The notes below the pieces were generated by a model that made no database searches, was not told where the DNA came from, and saw nothing but the letters and a program-made list of their open reading frames with translations. A stretch of 64,000 nt of DNA from positions 248,001 to 312,000 of the forward strand of contig NZ_CP011026.1 of assembly GCF_000238395.3 (NCBI RefSeq), given 5' to 3'. This stretch comes from Pseudoalteromonas arctica A 37-1-2. Its GTDB lineage: Bacteria; Pseudomonadota; Gammaproteobacteria; Enterobacterales; Alteromonadaceae. Positions 42,101 through 52,142 of the stretch are shown here, in pieces (the stretch's first letter is position 1; each line of letters starts with the position of its first letter). Both the position numbers and the translations under genes were made by a program.

Positions 42101-44491
42101 TTAGTTAAAAGCGTATTTTAAAGTTACCGACGTTGTGCGGCCGTTAATAGCACGGGCACGAATAATGTTGTTTTCAGGTACTGAGCCTTCTTCGGCTTCT
42201 GTAATACCTACTGTGTCAAATAGGTTGTTCACATTAAGCGCAATATTAAGGTTTTCAGATAAATCATAGCTTACAAAGCCATTTACCTGTGTGTAGCCGT
42301 CAAATTGCAAGTCGTTATTATCTTGAGCGTACGCATCGGTAGTACCAATGAAACTTACCCCTGCAGCGCCTTTTTCATAGTTGTAACGTGCCATTAATGA
42401 GTAAATTAAATCGGCTTGACGACGTGGCGTATTACCTACAACATCTGGGTTAAGCGCATCTTTTGCTATTTCTGCATCGGTCCAGGTTAAATTACCACGA
42501 AAATCCCATGCATCAATAAAGTAAGTAGATTCTATTTCAATCCCTTTTGCTTCGTATTCACGGTCAAAAAATGTTTGTGATGTTGCTTCAAAGTTTTGCT
42601 CTTCAGTTTCGGCAAAAAACGCAGTAGCAAATACTGATAACGAATCAAAGCGCTTCTTAACACCAAACTCAAACTGGTTTACTTCATCAACAGCGTCTTC
42701 TTTTGCAACAGAGCCGTCGGCGCGTACTTTACCAAATAAAAGTCGGTCGGCGTTTGCTCGCCCGCCCTTACTTATACGTGCAAACGTGGCAAGGCTTGGG
42801 TCAATTTGGTAATTAGCACCAATTGAATAAGAAGAATAGTTCCAGTCATAATTTACTGGGCTTGCGTTTGCAGTGTCAATACCTGCAACGTTTTGCTCAG
42901 GGATTGATATTTCACCGTCGCGGTTCATATCTACTGTTGAAGTCACTGCACCTGCGTATGTTCCGCGAGCTTCACCACTGTCGTAGCGAGCACTTGCATC
43001 AATGCTTACGTCGCCTAATTTAGTAGAAAATGCAACGTATGGGGCGCGTGTATCGTATTCCGTATCGTAATCACGTTGGCAACAGTTACCAAATGCACTG
43101 TAAGCGTATAAACCGTTTTCAGATAACTCAGTGCCATCGGCACCTGTTACATTTAGTAATGCAGCATTGTCACCCTTGAGCTCCATTACGTAAGAGTTCC
43201 ATAACCACGACATCGCAATGTTTTGCGTAGATGCATAGTAACCAAATGTAAGGCTGGTATCATCATCGAACGATTTAGTTAATTTAAAGTCATTAACTAT
43301 AGAGCCGAAGTCATTCATTGTGACATCAAATGTCACCATCTTCATTGCTAAACCATCGTTAAACGCTTCACCGGTGTTCGCGTTACTCAAGGTTGCACCT
43401 GCGCCACCAATGCTTTCAGCTATTGATGTTGCACTACCGACTTGTTCTGTGAAAGGTGAATTAAAGTTACCGCTAATTGATGACTTACGGAAACGGTTTT
43501 CAATACGCCAATCGTTATCTAGATCAAATACAGCTTCAAAACCAACAGAATCAACCTTTGGATTCATACCATCACGGATATCGCCGCTGCTAATTTGGTT
43601 TTCACCATTTAAGCGTACTGTTTTAGTAAATAACGCTGAGTGAGGGGTGTCTGACTGCGCATCAAAGCCAGCAATAGAGTCACCATTTGAGTACATTGGC
43701 ATAGGAAGGTAGCCAACACTCTTATCGTCTAAGTGTTTGTAATAAAGGCGAACGTAGCCATTTTCAAAATCTTTTGTAAGGTTAGCTTTAATTTGGCCAC
43801 CTTTATTAGACGTGTAACCTGTTTCGCGCGGGCCTTCGCCTTGTCGAACAAAACCACCAACATGAAAACGCACGCTATCGGTTAAGTAAGTGCCGTATTC
43901 AAAGTCTGTACGAACGCTGTCGTAATCTAAGCCTAGTGTTGTAGACACACTGCCAGATTCGTTTTCGCCATTTTTAGAGATAAAGTTAATAATGCCACCA
44001 GGTGCATTACTTGCTGCAGTAGATGCTGAGCCACCACGAATCGATTCAATTGTTTGCACCGTATTATCTAATCGCATAAAAATATCAGAATTACCAAAAG
44101 CGATGTCACCGTATTGCATTACAGGTAACCCATCTTCTTGTAATTGTAGAAATTTAGCACCGCCTGATGCTACAGGTAAACCACGAACAGCAATATTTGC
44201 ATTACCTTCGCCACCTGTCGATTCTGCACGAATACCCGGAATAATTCTAAAAGCCTCGGCTGTTGAGCGAGGAGTAGACACCTGAACTTGTTCAAGTGAT
44301 ACGCTACTAACTGAAACGCTTGAAGCCATGATTGTTGTTCGACGTGGTACGCCGGTTACAACTATTGTTTCAAGACCTTTGTTTTGTGATGCTTCAGGTG
44401 TTGCTTGGTCTGTTTCTTGTGCGTGAACGCCTTGACTTACGGCAAGTGCTAAAGCGCTGATTAAATATAAAGGTGTATTGTGTGTTGTCAT
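42101..44491 (-). CDS. TonB-dependent receptor for sucrose or related sugar
   Basis: 796 residues. It has a signal peptide (ISALALAVSQGVHA), a TonB-box-like TIVVTGVPRR, and a plug with IPGIRAESTGGEGNANIAVR, LQEDGLPVMQYGD and IESIRGGSASTAASNAPGG. The barrel ends LKYAFN with an aromatic Phe near the end. The location between fructokinase and a sugar MFS permease, with a LacI-type operator 32 bp upstream, argues for sucrose import over the outer membrane. Confidence 0.88.
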   Translation of the reverse strand: MTTHNTPLYLISALALAVSQGVHAQETDQATPEASQNKGLETIVVTGVPRRTTIMASSVSVSSVSLEQVQVSTPRSTAEAFRIIPGIRAESTGGEGNANIAVRGLPVASGGAKFLQLQEDGLPVMQYGDIAFGNSDIFMRLDNTVQTIESIRGGSASTAASNAPGGIINFISKNGENESGSVSTTLGLDYDSVRTDFEYGTYLTDSVRFHVGGFVRQGEGPRETGYTSNKGGQIKANLTKDFENGYVRLYYKHLDDKSVGYLPMPMYSNGDSIAGFDAQSDTPHSALFTKTVRLNGENQISSGDIRDGMNPKVDSVGFEAVFDLDNDWRIENRFRKSSISGNFNSPFTEQVGSATSIAESIGGAGATLSNANTGEAFNDGLAMKMVTFDVTMNDFGSIVNDFKLTKSFDDDTSLTFGYYASTQNIAMSWLWNSYVMELKGDNAALLNVTGADGTELSENGLYAYSAFGNCCQRDYDTEYDTRAPYVAFSTKLGDVSIDASARYDSGEARGTYAGAVTSTVDMNRDGEISIPEQNVAGIDTANASPVNYDWNYSSYSIGANYQIDPSLATFARISKGGRANADRLLFGKVRADGSVAKEDAVDEVNQFEFGVKKRFDSLSVFATAFFAETEEQNFEATSQTFFDREYEAKGIEIESTYFIDAWDFRGNLTWTDAEIAKDALNPDVVGNTPRRQADLIYSLMARYNYEKGAAGVSFIGTTDAYAQDNNDLQFDGYTQVNGFVSYDLSENLNIALNVNNLFDTVGITEAEEGSVPENNIIRARAINGRTTSVTLKYAFN

Positions 44492-44522
44492 GTGAACGCC
44501 TCGTTGTGTTGATCCCAGTAGG

Positions 44523-44564
44523 ATTTGTTATTTTCACTTAATCGATTAAGTGAAAATAACAAAT
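44523..44564. promoter_or_regulatory. 42-bp perfect palindrome, LacI-type operator
   Basis: Centred on CTTAATCGATTAAG, it extends without mismatch from ATTTGTTATTTTCA to TGAAAATAACAAAT. The same core occurs before the sucrose phosphorylase gene (46030-46043). LacI-family proteins bind even palindromes centred on CG. It lies 32 bp before the TonB receptor start; it could also form a hairpin in transcripts. Confidence 0.8.
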
Positions 44565-44661
44565 ATTTTACAATAAGCAAATCATTTTGTGTTTAATTTG
44601 CTCTTTTATTATTCATATGTTGATTTTCAAAGTGTTTTTTATTGTATTGAGATACAAGTTT

Positions 44662-45888
44662 TTAAGCTGTTGGGTTATTTTCTTGTAAAGCACTCATTGA
44701 TGGGTCGCGTAAATAATTGAACAACATAGCTACAAATAAAATCACGGCAAACCCTGTTGCTAAGTAAAAGCCATAGCGCACATGGCCAAAGTAATCGCTG
44801 ATCATACCCATAAATAAAGGAGCTAAAGCAGCCGATAATGCGGTAAAAAATAATATAACGCCGGCTACGGCTCCATGGCGCTCAGCAGGAAAACACGATA
44901 TACCTTTAGAGTTTAAAGTTGGGTAAACCATAGACATAAATAAACCTGAAAGAGGTAGTAACCCTACAGCCCAGTCAACGCCACCAATAAGTGTACCCAC
45001 ATAACAAAGCGCAATACCTAAGCTTAAATAAGCCATAACACCTTGCCAGCTATAACGATTTAGTAACCATACGGCAATAAAACGACCTGCAGCACGTAGT
45101 ATAAAAAATATAGTAAGTGCATAAGTGGCAAGGAGCGGCCAAGAGCCTGTGTAGTCCTTTAATAGCGTTGGCATCCATACATAAATAGCCACTTCAGTCG
45201 CTACATATAGTGCAATAGCCAAAGAAAAGCCAAGTGCATAAGGGTTTTTTACCATTTTTAGGGTGGTGGCCAAAGAGGCTGGCTTTTCAGTTGTTTTAAC
45301 TACGTCAGGGTAGTCTGCGCGCCATGCTAATAAAGCAAGAACTAAACACATTACGCCCGCAGTAATATACAGGTATGTCCAACTTACGTTTTGCACTAAT
45401 AAAACACCAACTAGGGCAGGGCCTACAATAGCGCCAATGCCAAAAAAGCCCTCAACCTTGTTCATGGTTTTAGTATGGTCGTCGTTACTATGTGAAATAT
45501 CGCCAAGCAATGCCAGTGCGCCGGTTTTAAATAAACCAATGGCCAGGCCTATGCAGCAAAGCAATACTAAAAAGAAGGTAAAACTGGTGCTAAATGCAAA
45601 TAAAAAACAACTGGCAGAAAATATTAATAGACCCAGCATAATGGTTTTTTTACGGCCAAGGCTGTCAGCTAAAAAGCCTAAAAATAAGCCACTAAAGGCT
45701 ATTAATGCCATGGGAGCGTAATGAAATGCACTAGCTTGAGTCATGCTCAAACCGAAATCTTTTATAAGTTCGGGGATTATCATGCCGACTGCGTCAGAGG
45801 TCATGGCAAACATAAAAAACATCATGTATGTAAGCCAGCGTATTTGTTGCAGTGGGTCGCTGCTTACGTGTGTGTGTGATTTTGTCAT
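44662..45888 (-). CDS. MFS transporter, probable sucrose permease
   Basis: About 408 residues and twelve membrane segments. The signature loop GFLADSLGRKKTIMLGLLIF lies after segment 2; KTGALALLGDISH and MVYPTLNSKGISCFPAERHG are further conserved spots. Together with the TonB receptor it would move sucrose across both membranes. ATG 45888 follows CGAGGAATAAACAC; the frame to 45921 uses a TTG without a ribosome site. It is divergent from sucrose phosphorylase and shares its operator. Confidence 0.8.
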   Translation of the reverse strand: MTKSHTHVSSDPLQQIRWLTYMMFFMFAMTSDAVGMIIPELIKDFGLSMTQASAFHYAPMALIAFSGLFLGFLADSLGRKKTIMLGLLIFSASCFLFAFSTSFTFFLVLLCCIGLAIGLFKTGALALLGDISHSNDDHTKTMNKVEGFFGIGAIVGPALVGVLLVQNVSWTYLYITAGVMCLVLALLAWRADYPDVVKTTEKPASLATTLKMVKNPYALGFSLAIALYVATEVAIYVWMPTLLKDYTGSWPLLATYALTIFFILRAAGRFIAVWLLNRYSWQGVMAYLSLGIALCYVGTLIGGVDWAVGLLPLSGLFMSMVYPTLNSKGISCFPAERHGAVAGVILFFTALSAALAPLFMGMISDYFGHVRYGFYLATGFAVILFVAMLFNYLRDPSMSALQENNPTA

Positions 45889-46029
45889 GTGTTTATTCCT
45901 CGTTAAATTCTCTATTAACACTTCGTAAGTCAGTCAGTTGCTTACTGTAGTATTACGTGAGCCACGAAATTTGTATGTAAAATTATTAAAAATTACTTGT
46001 AAATTCTTACTCGCTAGTTAAAGATATAT

Positions 46030-46043
46030 CTTAATCGATTAAG
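46030..46043. promoter_or_regulatory. LacI-type operator before sucrose phosphorylase
   Basis: CTTAATCGATTAAG is identical to the core of the 42-bp palindrome at 44523-44564. It sits 22 bp before the sucrose phosphorylase start and in the divergent promoter of the MFS gene. Confidence 0.78.
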
Positions 46044-46064
46044 TTTCAACATGGTAATCACACA

Positions 46065-47537
46065 ATGATGAAGAATAAAGTTCAATTGATCACATATGCT
46101 GATCGAATCACTGGTCAAAATATAGGCGCGCTAACCACACTTTTAAACGGCCCTTTAAAAGGCGTATTTGGTGGTGTGCACTTATTGCCATTTTACAATC
46201 CTATTGATGGCAGCGATGCTGGCTTTGACCCTATTGATCATAGTGAAGTTGATTCTAGAATAGGTACTTGGGAAGACATACAGGTATTAGGTAAAGATCT
46301 CGACTTAATGGCAGACCTAATTGTTAACCATGTATCGGCGCAGTCTTTTCAGTTTCAAGATGTATTAGCTAAAGGTAAGCAATCAGAATTTTGGGATTTG
46401 TTTTTAACCAAAGAAGATATATTTCCAAATGGTATGAGCGAAGCTGAACAAAAAGCAATTTACCGCCCACGCCCAGGTAGCTGTTTTACACCAATGCAGT
46501 GTGGCGACGGCCAAACGTATGACTTTTGGACCACTTTTACCGACAATCAAATCGATATAAACGTAAAAGTAGAAGCCGGTGTTGCGTATTTAAATAACGT
46601 ACTAACTAAATTTTCGGCTAACAATGTAAATATTATTCGTTTAGATGCGGCGGGTTACGCCATTAAGCAAGCGGGCACTAACTGCTTTATGCTTGATGAG
46701 ACGTTTGGCTACCTAGATAACTTATCTAAGCAAGCAAACGATTTAGGTATGGAAACCATTGCGGAAATACATAGCCATTATCAAACTCAGGTAGAAGTGG
46801 CAAAACGTGTAAATATGGTTTACGACTTTGCGTTACCACCACTTATTTTACACAGCTTATTTAATAACGATGTAGATGCACTGCTCAAATGGTTACAAAT
46901 TTCGCCACGTAATTGCTTAACTGTACTTGATACACATGACGGTATTGGCATTATTGACGCAGGTCCAATGGGCGACAAACCAGGGCTATTAAATGCACAG
47001 CAGATTGATAACCTAGTCGAAACAATGCACGCTAACAGTAACAACCAAAGCCGCCAAGCTACGGGCGCTGCGGCGAGTAATGTCGACTTGTATCAAGTTA
47101 ACTGTACGTACTACAACGCATTAGGCGCTAAAGACTTTGATTACTTACTGTCGCGTGCAATTCAATTTTTTGCACCAGGTGTACCACAAGTGTATTACGG
47201 CGGCCTATTTGCTTGCGAAAACGATATGGAATTACTGACAAATACAAATGTTGGCCGTGATATTAACCGCCCATATTTAGATGCAAATATAATCGATAAA
47301 GCCTTAAATAAGCCTGTAGTAAAAGGTTTTATTGAATTAATTAAAATTCGCAATTCACACCCTGCATTTGCAGGTGAGTTTAGTGCGCAAGGTGAAGGCA
47401 GTATGTGTTGTTTATCGTGGCAACTAGGTGAGCAAACTATTTCACTTACTGTTGATTTTAAATTACGCCATGCACTGATTACGCAGGTAAACGGTGATGA
47501 AGAAACAACGATTAACTTAAATTCATTTTTAGCTTAA
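46065..47537 (+). CDS. Sucrose phosphorylase (GH13)
   Basis: 490 residues. VQLITYADRITGQNIGAL, GVHLLPFYNPIDGSDAGFDP and DLIVNHVSAQS are typical of sucrose phosphorylases. The nucleophile Asp is in NIIRLDAAGYAIK, the acid/base Glu in METIAEIHSHY, and the stabilising Asp in VLDTHDGIGI. Converts sucrose and phosphate to glucose 1-phosphate and fructose. Related enzymes use sucrose 6-phosphate or glucosylglycerate, but the adjacent fructokinase favours sucrose. Two adjacent ATGs at 46065 and 46068. Confidence 0.9.
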   Translation: MMKNKVQLITYADRITGQNIGALTTLLNGPLKGVFGGVHLLPFYNPIDGSDAGFDPIDHSEVDSRIGTWEDIQVLGKDLDLMADLIVNHVSAQSFQFQDVLAKGKQSEFWDLFLTKEDIFPNGMSEAEQKAIYRPRPGSCFTPMQCGDGQTYDFWTTFTDNQIDINVKVEAGVAYLNNVLTKFSANNVNIIRLDAAGYAIKQAGTNCFMLDETFGYLDNLSKQANDLGMETIAEIHSHYQTQVEVAKRVNMVYDFALPPLILHSLFNNDVDALLKWLQISPRNCLTVLDTHDGIGIIDAGPMGDKPGLLNAQQIDNLVETMHANSNNQSRQATGAAASNVDLYQVNCTYYNALGAKDFDYLLSRAIQFFAPGVPQVYYGGLFACENDMELLTNTNVGRDINRPYLDANIIDKALNKPVVKGFIELIKIRNSHPAFAGEFSAQGEGSMCCLSWQLGEQTISLTVDFKLRHALITQVNGDEETTINLNSFLA

Positions 47538-47572
47538 TGCTATAAAAGTAATTTACAAACGCCATGTAAAGC

Positions 47573-47606
47573 AAAAGCCAAGCTACTTAAGCTTGGCTTT
47601 TTAACA
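47573..47606. terminator. Bidirectional terminator after sucrose phosphorylase
   Basis: AAAAGCCAAGC and GCTTGGCTTTT form an 11-bp stem with a 7-base loop. Confidence 0.85.
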
Positions 47607-47632
47607 CATAAAACAATTACAAGGCTTGTAAG

Positions 47633-48664
47633 CTAACTACTGGCACCAATCTCTAATTCGTAACTGACTTCCTGAGTTTTTTCTTCTTTAGAAATAAATA
47701 ATTCAGCGGCTATAACGCCTTTTTCTTGGCTGTTTTGATGAATGGTGGTGAGGCGAGGTACAAACCGGGCTGCTTCATCAATACCATCAAAGCCCACAAT
47801 ACGCAGTTCTTCACCTATTTTTATGCCTTGTTTTATTGCTTCTCGCATTGTGGCAAGGGCAATTAAATCACTCATACAAATTATAACGTTAGGACGCGGT
47901 GATGCACTAAGTACTTCTTTTGCAGCAATATTGGCAAAACGTTCGCTACTTTCAGGAATGTTCCAAATACGATCGTCAGCTACCGTAATATTTGCCTCGC
48001 TTAAAGCACGTTGATAACCACGTAAACGTTGATGCGAAATAGATTGTCCGGTTTCAAATTCGTGATGCTCATACACCCGGCACAATACGTTTTCATCAAG
48101 TAATCTAAGGCCTAATATAGCCACTTTATCGTTTTGATTATGCAGTACGTGTTTAGCTATTTCGTAACTTGCTTGCTCGTTATTAATATTTACAGAGGCA
48201 TTGCGAGCAATATCAAAATCAATTGTCACTACATGTTTAGACACAGTTTTTAACTGCTCAACTAACGCGTTATTACGAGGGCGGCCATAACAAATAAAGC
48301 CATCTACAAAGTCGACTATGTTATTAAGGGTATCGCTATTACCTGAAAACAATAAAACATTAATGCCGTTTTTTTCAAGCACCGAAGTAACACCGCGCAT
48401 AAAGCTGCTAGCCACAGGATCCGACACCATGTATTCCACACTATCGGGCAGTACTAAAGCGACAATATTAAATGTGCCATTACGCAATGATTGCGCGGCC
48501 TTATTAGGCCCGTAATAGCCCAAAGTTTTACACGCTGCAAGAATATCGTCTCGGCGTTTAGCCGATAGCTGATCAGGGCGATTAAACGCATTAGATACTG
48601 TCGCGTTAGACACACCTAACTCTAGAGCGATACTTTTTAAGGTCCAGTGGGCCGGTTTTCTCAT
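47633..48664 (-). CDS. LacI family regulator of the sucrose genes
   Basis: 343 residues. The N-terminal HTH is WTLKSIALELGVSNATVSNA followed by FNRPDQLSAKRRDDILAAC; the periplasmic-binding-like domain ends near IVGFDGIDEAARFVPRLTTI. It is convergent with sucrose phosphorylase and very likely binds the TTAATCGATTAA sites at 44523-44564 and 46030-46043. I see no such site before its own start. Sugar ligand inferred. Confidence 0.85.
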   Translation of the reverse strand: MRKPAHWTLKSIALELGVSNATVSNAFNRPDQLSAKRRDDILAACKTLGYYGPNKAAQSLRNGTFNIVALVLPDSVEYMVSDPVASSFMRGVTSVLEKNGINVLLFSGNSDTLNNIVDFVDGFICYGRPRNNALVEQLKTVSKHVVTIDFDIARNASVNINNEQASYEIAKHVLHNQNDKVAILGLRLLDENVLCRVYEHHEFETGQSISHQRLRGYQRALSEANITVADDRIWNIPESSERFANIAAKEVLSASPRPNVIICMSDLIALATMREAIKQGIKIGEELRIVGFDGIDEAARFVPRLTTIHQNSQEKGVIAAELFISKEEKTQEVSYELEIGASS

Positions 48665-48778
48665 GAGTTATGATTATCCTTTAAAAAGACTGTGCTTAAA
48701 TTAATAGAGATAGTATAAAATCAAATAATAGTTATAGCTATAAACTGGCATGAAGTATGATGACTTAATACTTTCATT

Positions 48779-49678
48779 TTATTTTTTAACCTCGGCCCAC
48801 TGGGCTTTTAGCCAGCGGCTTAGGGTAATAATATCGGTTTGTTTTGCTCGCGATTTTTTATATACAAAATAAAATTTACAGCCGGTTTCAACTCCATGCA
48901 GTGGCAACTTAACTAAGTGGTTATCGTGCTGTGAGGCAATAAAAAACGCATCAATAAGCGTAATACCTAAATTATAACGCGCAGCTTCTGCGGCCAGTAT
49001 AACGTGACTAAAGTGATTAACTCTTACGTTTTTAGGTAGCTCAAAGCCGCCGCTTTTACACCATTGCTGCCAGTCATTGGTGCTACGTTGCTCTGACTCA
49101 TCATACTGCACCGACAACAGCGGGTGCTTCCATAATTCATTGGGCAGCGATTGATTTTTTAATTGCTGCCACATGCCTTTGCCACAAGCAGGGTAAAGCT
49201 TTTCTGCAAATAAAAATAAGCTGACAAACTCACCTTTAGGTGGCGTTGTGGTAATAAAACAATCGGCAACACGGTCGCTAAAATCCGCCTCATCTACAAT
49301 CATATTTAAAGTTAAGTCGATATCTGGCGAGTCATGTTTAAAGCTTTCTAATCGCGGTATTAACCACTTTACAGCTAATGAGCTATAAAGTGCTAAACGA
49401 ATATGCCCAGGCTCGCCGTAACGTATTTTTTGTGTGGCAGAGGCTAAACTGGTTAATGAATGACTCACTTCTTGATAGTAACGATTGCCCGCGTCGGTTA
49501 ACGAAAAGCTACGACCACTGCGGTTAAATAGCGGCTCGTTTAAATATTGCTCTAGTAATTTAACCTGATGGCTCACGGCACTTTGCGTCACATTAAGGTG
49601 TTCAGCCGCTTTAGAAAAACTATTTAATCGCGCTACAGATTCAAAACACTGAACAGCACGTAATGGGGGCAATTTCAT
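48779..49678 (-). CDS. LysR family regulator (GcvA-like)
   Basis: 299 residues. The HTH reads AVQCFESVARLNSFSKAAEH and LNVTQSAVSHQVKLLEQYLN, followed by PLFNRSGRSFSLTDAGNRYY, which resembles the GcvA/AmpR branch. It is divergent from a DMT transporter with a 97-bp gap, so it probably controls that gene. Effector unknown. Confidence 0.88.
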   Translation of the reverse strand: MKLPPLRAVQCFESVARLNSFSKAAEHLNVTQSAVSHQVKLLEQYLNEPLFNRSGRSFSLTDAGNRYYQEVSHSLTSLASATQKIRYGEPGHIRLALYSSLAVKWLIPRLESFKHDSPDIDLTLNMIVDEADFSDRVADCFITTTPPKGEFVSLFLFAEKLYPACGKGMWQQLKNQSLPNELWKHPLLSVQYDESEQRSTNDWQQWCKSGGFELPKNVRVNHFSHVILAAEAARYNLGITLIDAFFIASQHDNHLVKLPLHGVETGCKFYFVYKKSRAKQTDIITLSRWLKAQWAEVKK

Positions 49679-49775
49679 TATTAGTTAAACTCATACTAAA
49701 AGTATTTTAATCATTATACATAATTAAACGAATTGCTCTATGCTAGCGTTTTTAATTTGCGGGCACGGAGTAACA

Positions 49776-50651
49776 ATGCAAAAAATATCGGTTGGCTTAG
49801 GCATGACATTACTTGTGGTGGGTAATATTATTGCGGTTTTTTCTGATGCTATAATCAAAACTTTACCAGCAGAAAGTCCCACGTTTCAGTTTGTATTTAT
49901 GCGCCAACTTACCGCAGTATTAATTTTGCTCCCGTTTTGTTTGTCGGCGAATAAAAAACATTTATTTGCCGGTTTAAAATGGCATGCGGTACGCGGACAT
50001 GTATGGTTATTTGGTATTATATTTATGGTGTTTGCGCTCAAAGCTTTACCGCTTGCAACCGCTAACGCTATTTTTTATGCAGCGCCTTTATTAATGCTGC
50101 CTTTAGCAGTAATGATATTTCGTGAACAGCTAACAAAAAGCAGCATAGCTGTGGCTGTTATTGGCTTTATAGGGGTACTTATTGTTATTCAGCCTACCGA
50201 CATTAATTGGGCGGCTATATTTGCACTTGTAGTCGCAATTACACTAGCAATAAATAATGTACTAATACGAAAGTTACCTAAGCATCATAGTATTATGCAA
50301 ACCTTGTTACTTACCAATTTAGTAGGTATGCCTGTGGGATTGGGTTTGGCGCTGTGGGAAAACGAGCCATGGCATTGGGCCGCACTTATTACTGCGTTTG
50401 GCTCTACACTGTTTATTTTAATTTATGCGGGAATTTGCGTGTATGTTTATAGCAAAATCGAATCGAGCCAAGTTGCTAGCGCTGAATATAGTGGCTTAGT
50501 GGCGGCTGTCGTTGTTGGGTTATTTTGGTTTGGCGAAGTACCTACACTTGGCTTAATAATTGGCGCATCGTTAATTATTTTACCCTTAGTATGGTTGGCT
50601 AACGTACAAAAAAACAAACAGCGATTGGTTAAACGTCAACTCACAAAATAA
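49776..50651 (+). CDS. DMT-family (EamA) transporter
   Basis: About 291 residues, ten membrane segments in two EamA halves: FQFVFMRQLTAVLILLPFCL, ALKALPLATANAIFYAAPLL and IESSQVASAEYSGLVAAVVV. Such proteins export amino acids or related metabolites. ATG 49776 is chosen for its GGAGTAACA ribosome site; the first ATG at 49740 lacks one. It is paired with the divergent LysR gene. Confidence 0.8.
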   Translation: MQKISVGLGMTLLVVGNIIAVFSDAIIKTLPAESPTFQFVFMRQLTAVLILLPFCLSANKKHLFAGLKWHAVRGHVWLFGIIFMVFALKALPLATANAIFYAAPLLMLPLAVMIFREQLTKSSIAVAVIGFIGVLIVIQPTDINWAAIFALVVAITLAINNVLIRKLPKHHSIMQTLLLTNLVGMPVGLGLALWENEPWHWAALITAFGSTLFILIYAGICVYVYSKIESSQVASAEYSGLVAAVVVGLFWFGEVPTLGLIIGASLIILPLVWLANVQKNKQRLVKRQLTK

Positions 50652-50683
50652 ACTACTGCGCGTGGTGTGTACTGCGCAGTAGT
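50652..50683. terminator. Hairpin between convergent genes
   Basis: ACTACTGCGC and GCGCAGTAGT form a 10-bp stem with a 12-base loop. There is no T-run, so termination is uncertain. Confidence 0.5.
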
Positions 50684-50733
50684 AAATAGTCGTTTAAGCC
50701 AAATAAACAAATATAAGTTAATTAGAGCTTATA

Positions 50734-51954
50734 TTACTTTTGTAAACCAAACGGGTCGTCAATACTGTGGCTAGGCTCGGTAAACCATTTTGCACCACTG
50801 TCGGTCATATAAAAATGATCTTCTAAGCGCACCCCAAATTCATCCGGTATAACCAGCATTGGCTCGTTACTAAAACACATGCCAGCGGCTAGTGGCGTTT
50901 TATTACCGCCTACCAAATAAGGCCATTCGTGAATATCTAAACCAATGCCGTGGCCTGTACGGTGCGGGCAACCAGGTGTTTGATAATCAGGGCCTAAACC
51001 TTGCTCAGCTAAGTAGCTGCGCGCAGCTGTATCTACGTCTTCACATGGCACGCCAATTTTTGCTGCATTGAAAGCTGCAATTTGTGCTGCTTTTTCATTA
51101 TTCCAAAATTGACGTTGGCGATCAGTTGCTTCACCAAACACATAAGTGCGGGTAATATCAGATAAGTAATCATGTACTTTACAGCCAGTATCAATAAGTA
51201 CCATGTCGCCTTTTTTAAGGATTTGCGGATCTTTTACCCCATGCGGAAATGACGTTGCAAGCCCAAATAACACGATACAAAAGTAGTTACCCGGCGCGCC
51301 TACTTTTTGATGCGCTAGCTTTATAAACTCTTCAACTTCAGTGGTACTAATACCCTCGTGCAGCATGCTTGCCGTAGCTTGGTGAACCACTAAGGTCATA
51401 TCCATAGCGCGTTGCATTAATGCCAGCTCATTGGCTGATTTATGCATTCTACAATGTGCTGTAACAGGTTGAGCATTCACTAAATTTAAGCCCGTTTGCG
51501 CTTTATTAATACCATCAAAAATAAAGAACTGCGCGCTTTCGTCAATACCAATAGTGCCATTAGCCGCAATACCCATTTCCGTTAATATATTAACAAATAA
51601 CTGATATGGGTTTTGATGCTCTTGCCAACCACGGATTGGCCCGTCAATTACTTTAAAACCATTGAGTGAGCCAATTTCAAAATAAGGAGCTATGTATTGC
51701 ACTTCACCTTTAGCAGGCAAAATTGCGCCAACTAAACGCTCACTTGCATACCAACGCATACCGGTAAAATAGGCGAGGTTAGTACCTGCATTTAAATAAA
51801 TGGCATCAATGCCATTGTTTTGCATATACGTTTGCGCTTTGGCTATACGAGATAAATATTCTGCCGGTTGAATAGGGGTTAAATCGCTGGTCATATTGCT
51901 TAAGCTAGCGAGTGCTTGTTCTTTGGTTTGGGTGCCAATATCAATTGTGGTCAT
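50734..51954 (-). CDS. M24 metallopeptidase (Xaa-Pro aminopeptidase / DoeA-like)
   Basis: 406 residues. The creatinase-like N-terminal domain (AGTNLAYFTGMRWYASERLV) precedes the pita-bread domain. Metal ligands are visible: VLIDTGCKVHDYLSDITRTY (two Asp), GHGIGLDIHEWPY (His), SNEPMLVIPDEFGVRLED (two Glu). It resembles Xaa-Pro dipeptidases and ectoine hydrolase DoeA. No ectoine genes are nearby, so a peptidase role is the default. Monocistronic, starting after GAGGAGATC. Confidence 0.82.
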   Translation of the reverse strand: MTTIDIGTQTKEQALASLSNMTSDLTPIQPAEYLSRIAKAQTYMQNNGIDAIYLNAGTNLAYFTGMRWYASERLVGAILPAKGEVQYIAPYFEIGSLNGFKVIDGPIRGWQEHQNPYQLFVNILTEMGIAANGTIGIDESAQFFIFDGINKAQTGLNLVNAQPVTAHCRMHKSANELALMQRAMDMTLVVHQATASMLHEGISTTEVEEFIKLAHQKVGAPGNYFCIVLFGLATSFPHGVKDPQILKKGDMVLIDTGCKVHDYLSDITRTYVFGEATDRQRQFWNNEKAAQIAAFNAAKIGVPCEDVDTAARSYLAEQGLGPDYQTPGCPHRTGHGIGLDIHEWPYLVGGNKTPLAAGMCFSNEPMLVIPDEFGVRLEDHFYMTDSGAKWFTEPSHSIDDPFGLQK

Positions 51955-52142
51955 AATGATCTCCTCTTTTATGCGGCTATTGTGCTTGTGCGGCAGGTTA
52001 ACTGCAAGTTGCTTGCGGTAAAACTTTGTAATCTGAGCATGTATTTAATAAAGCCAATGCGCTATATTAATCTAAGTGCTAGGCAGTTTGATTGCTGCGT
52101 ATGTTGTTAGTAAACTATAAAAATAAAAACAAAGGTGGGTGT

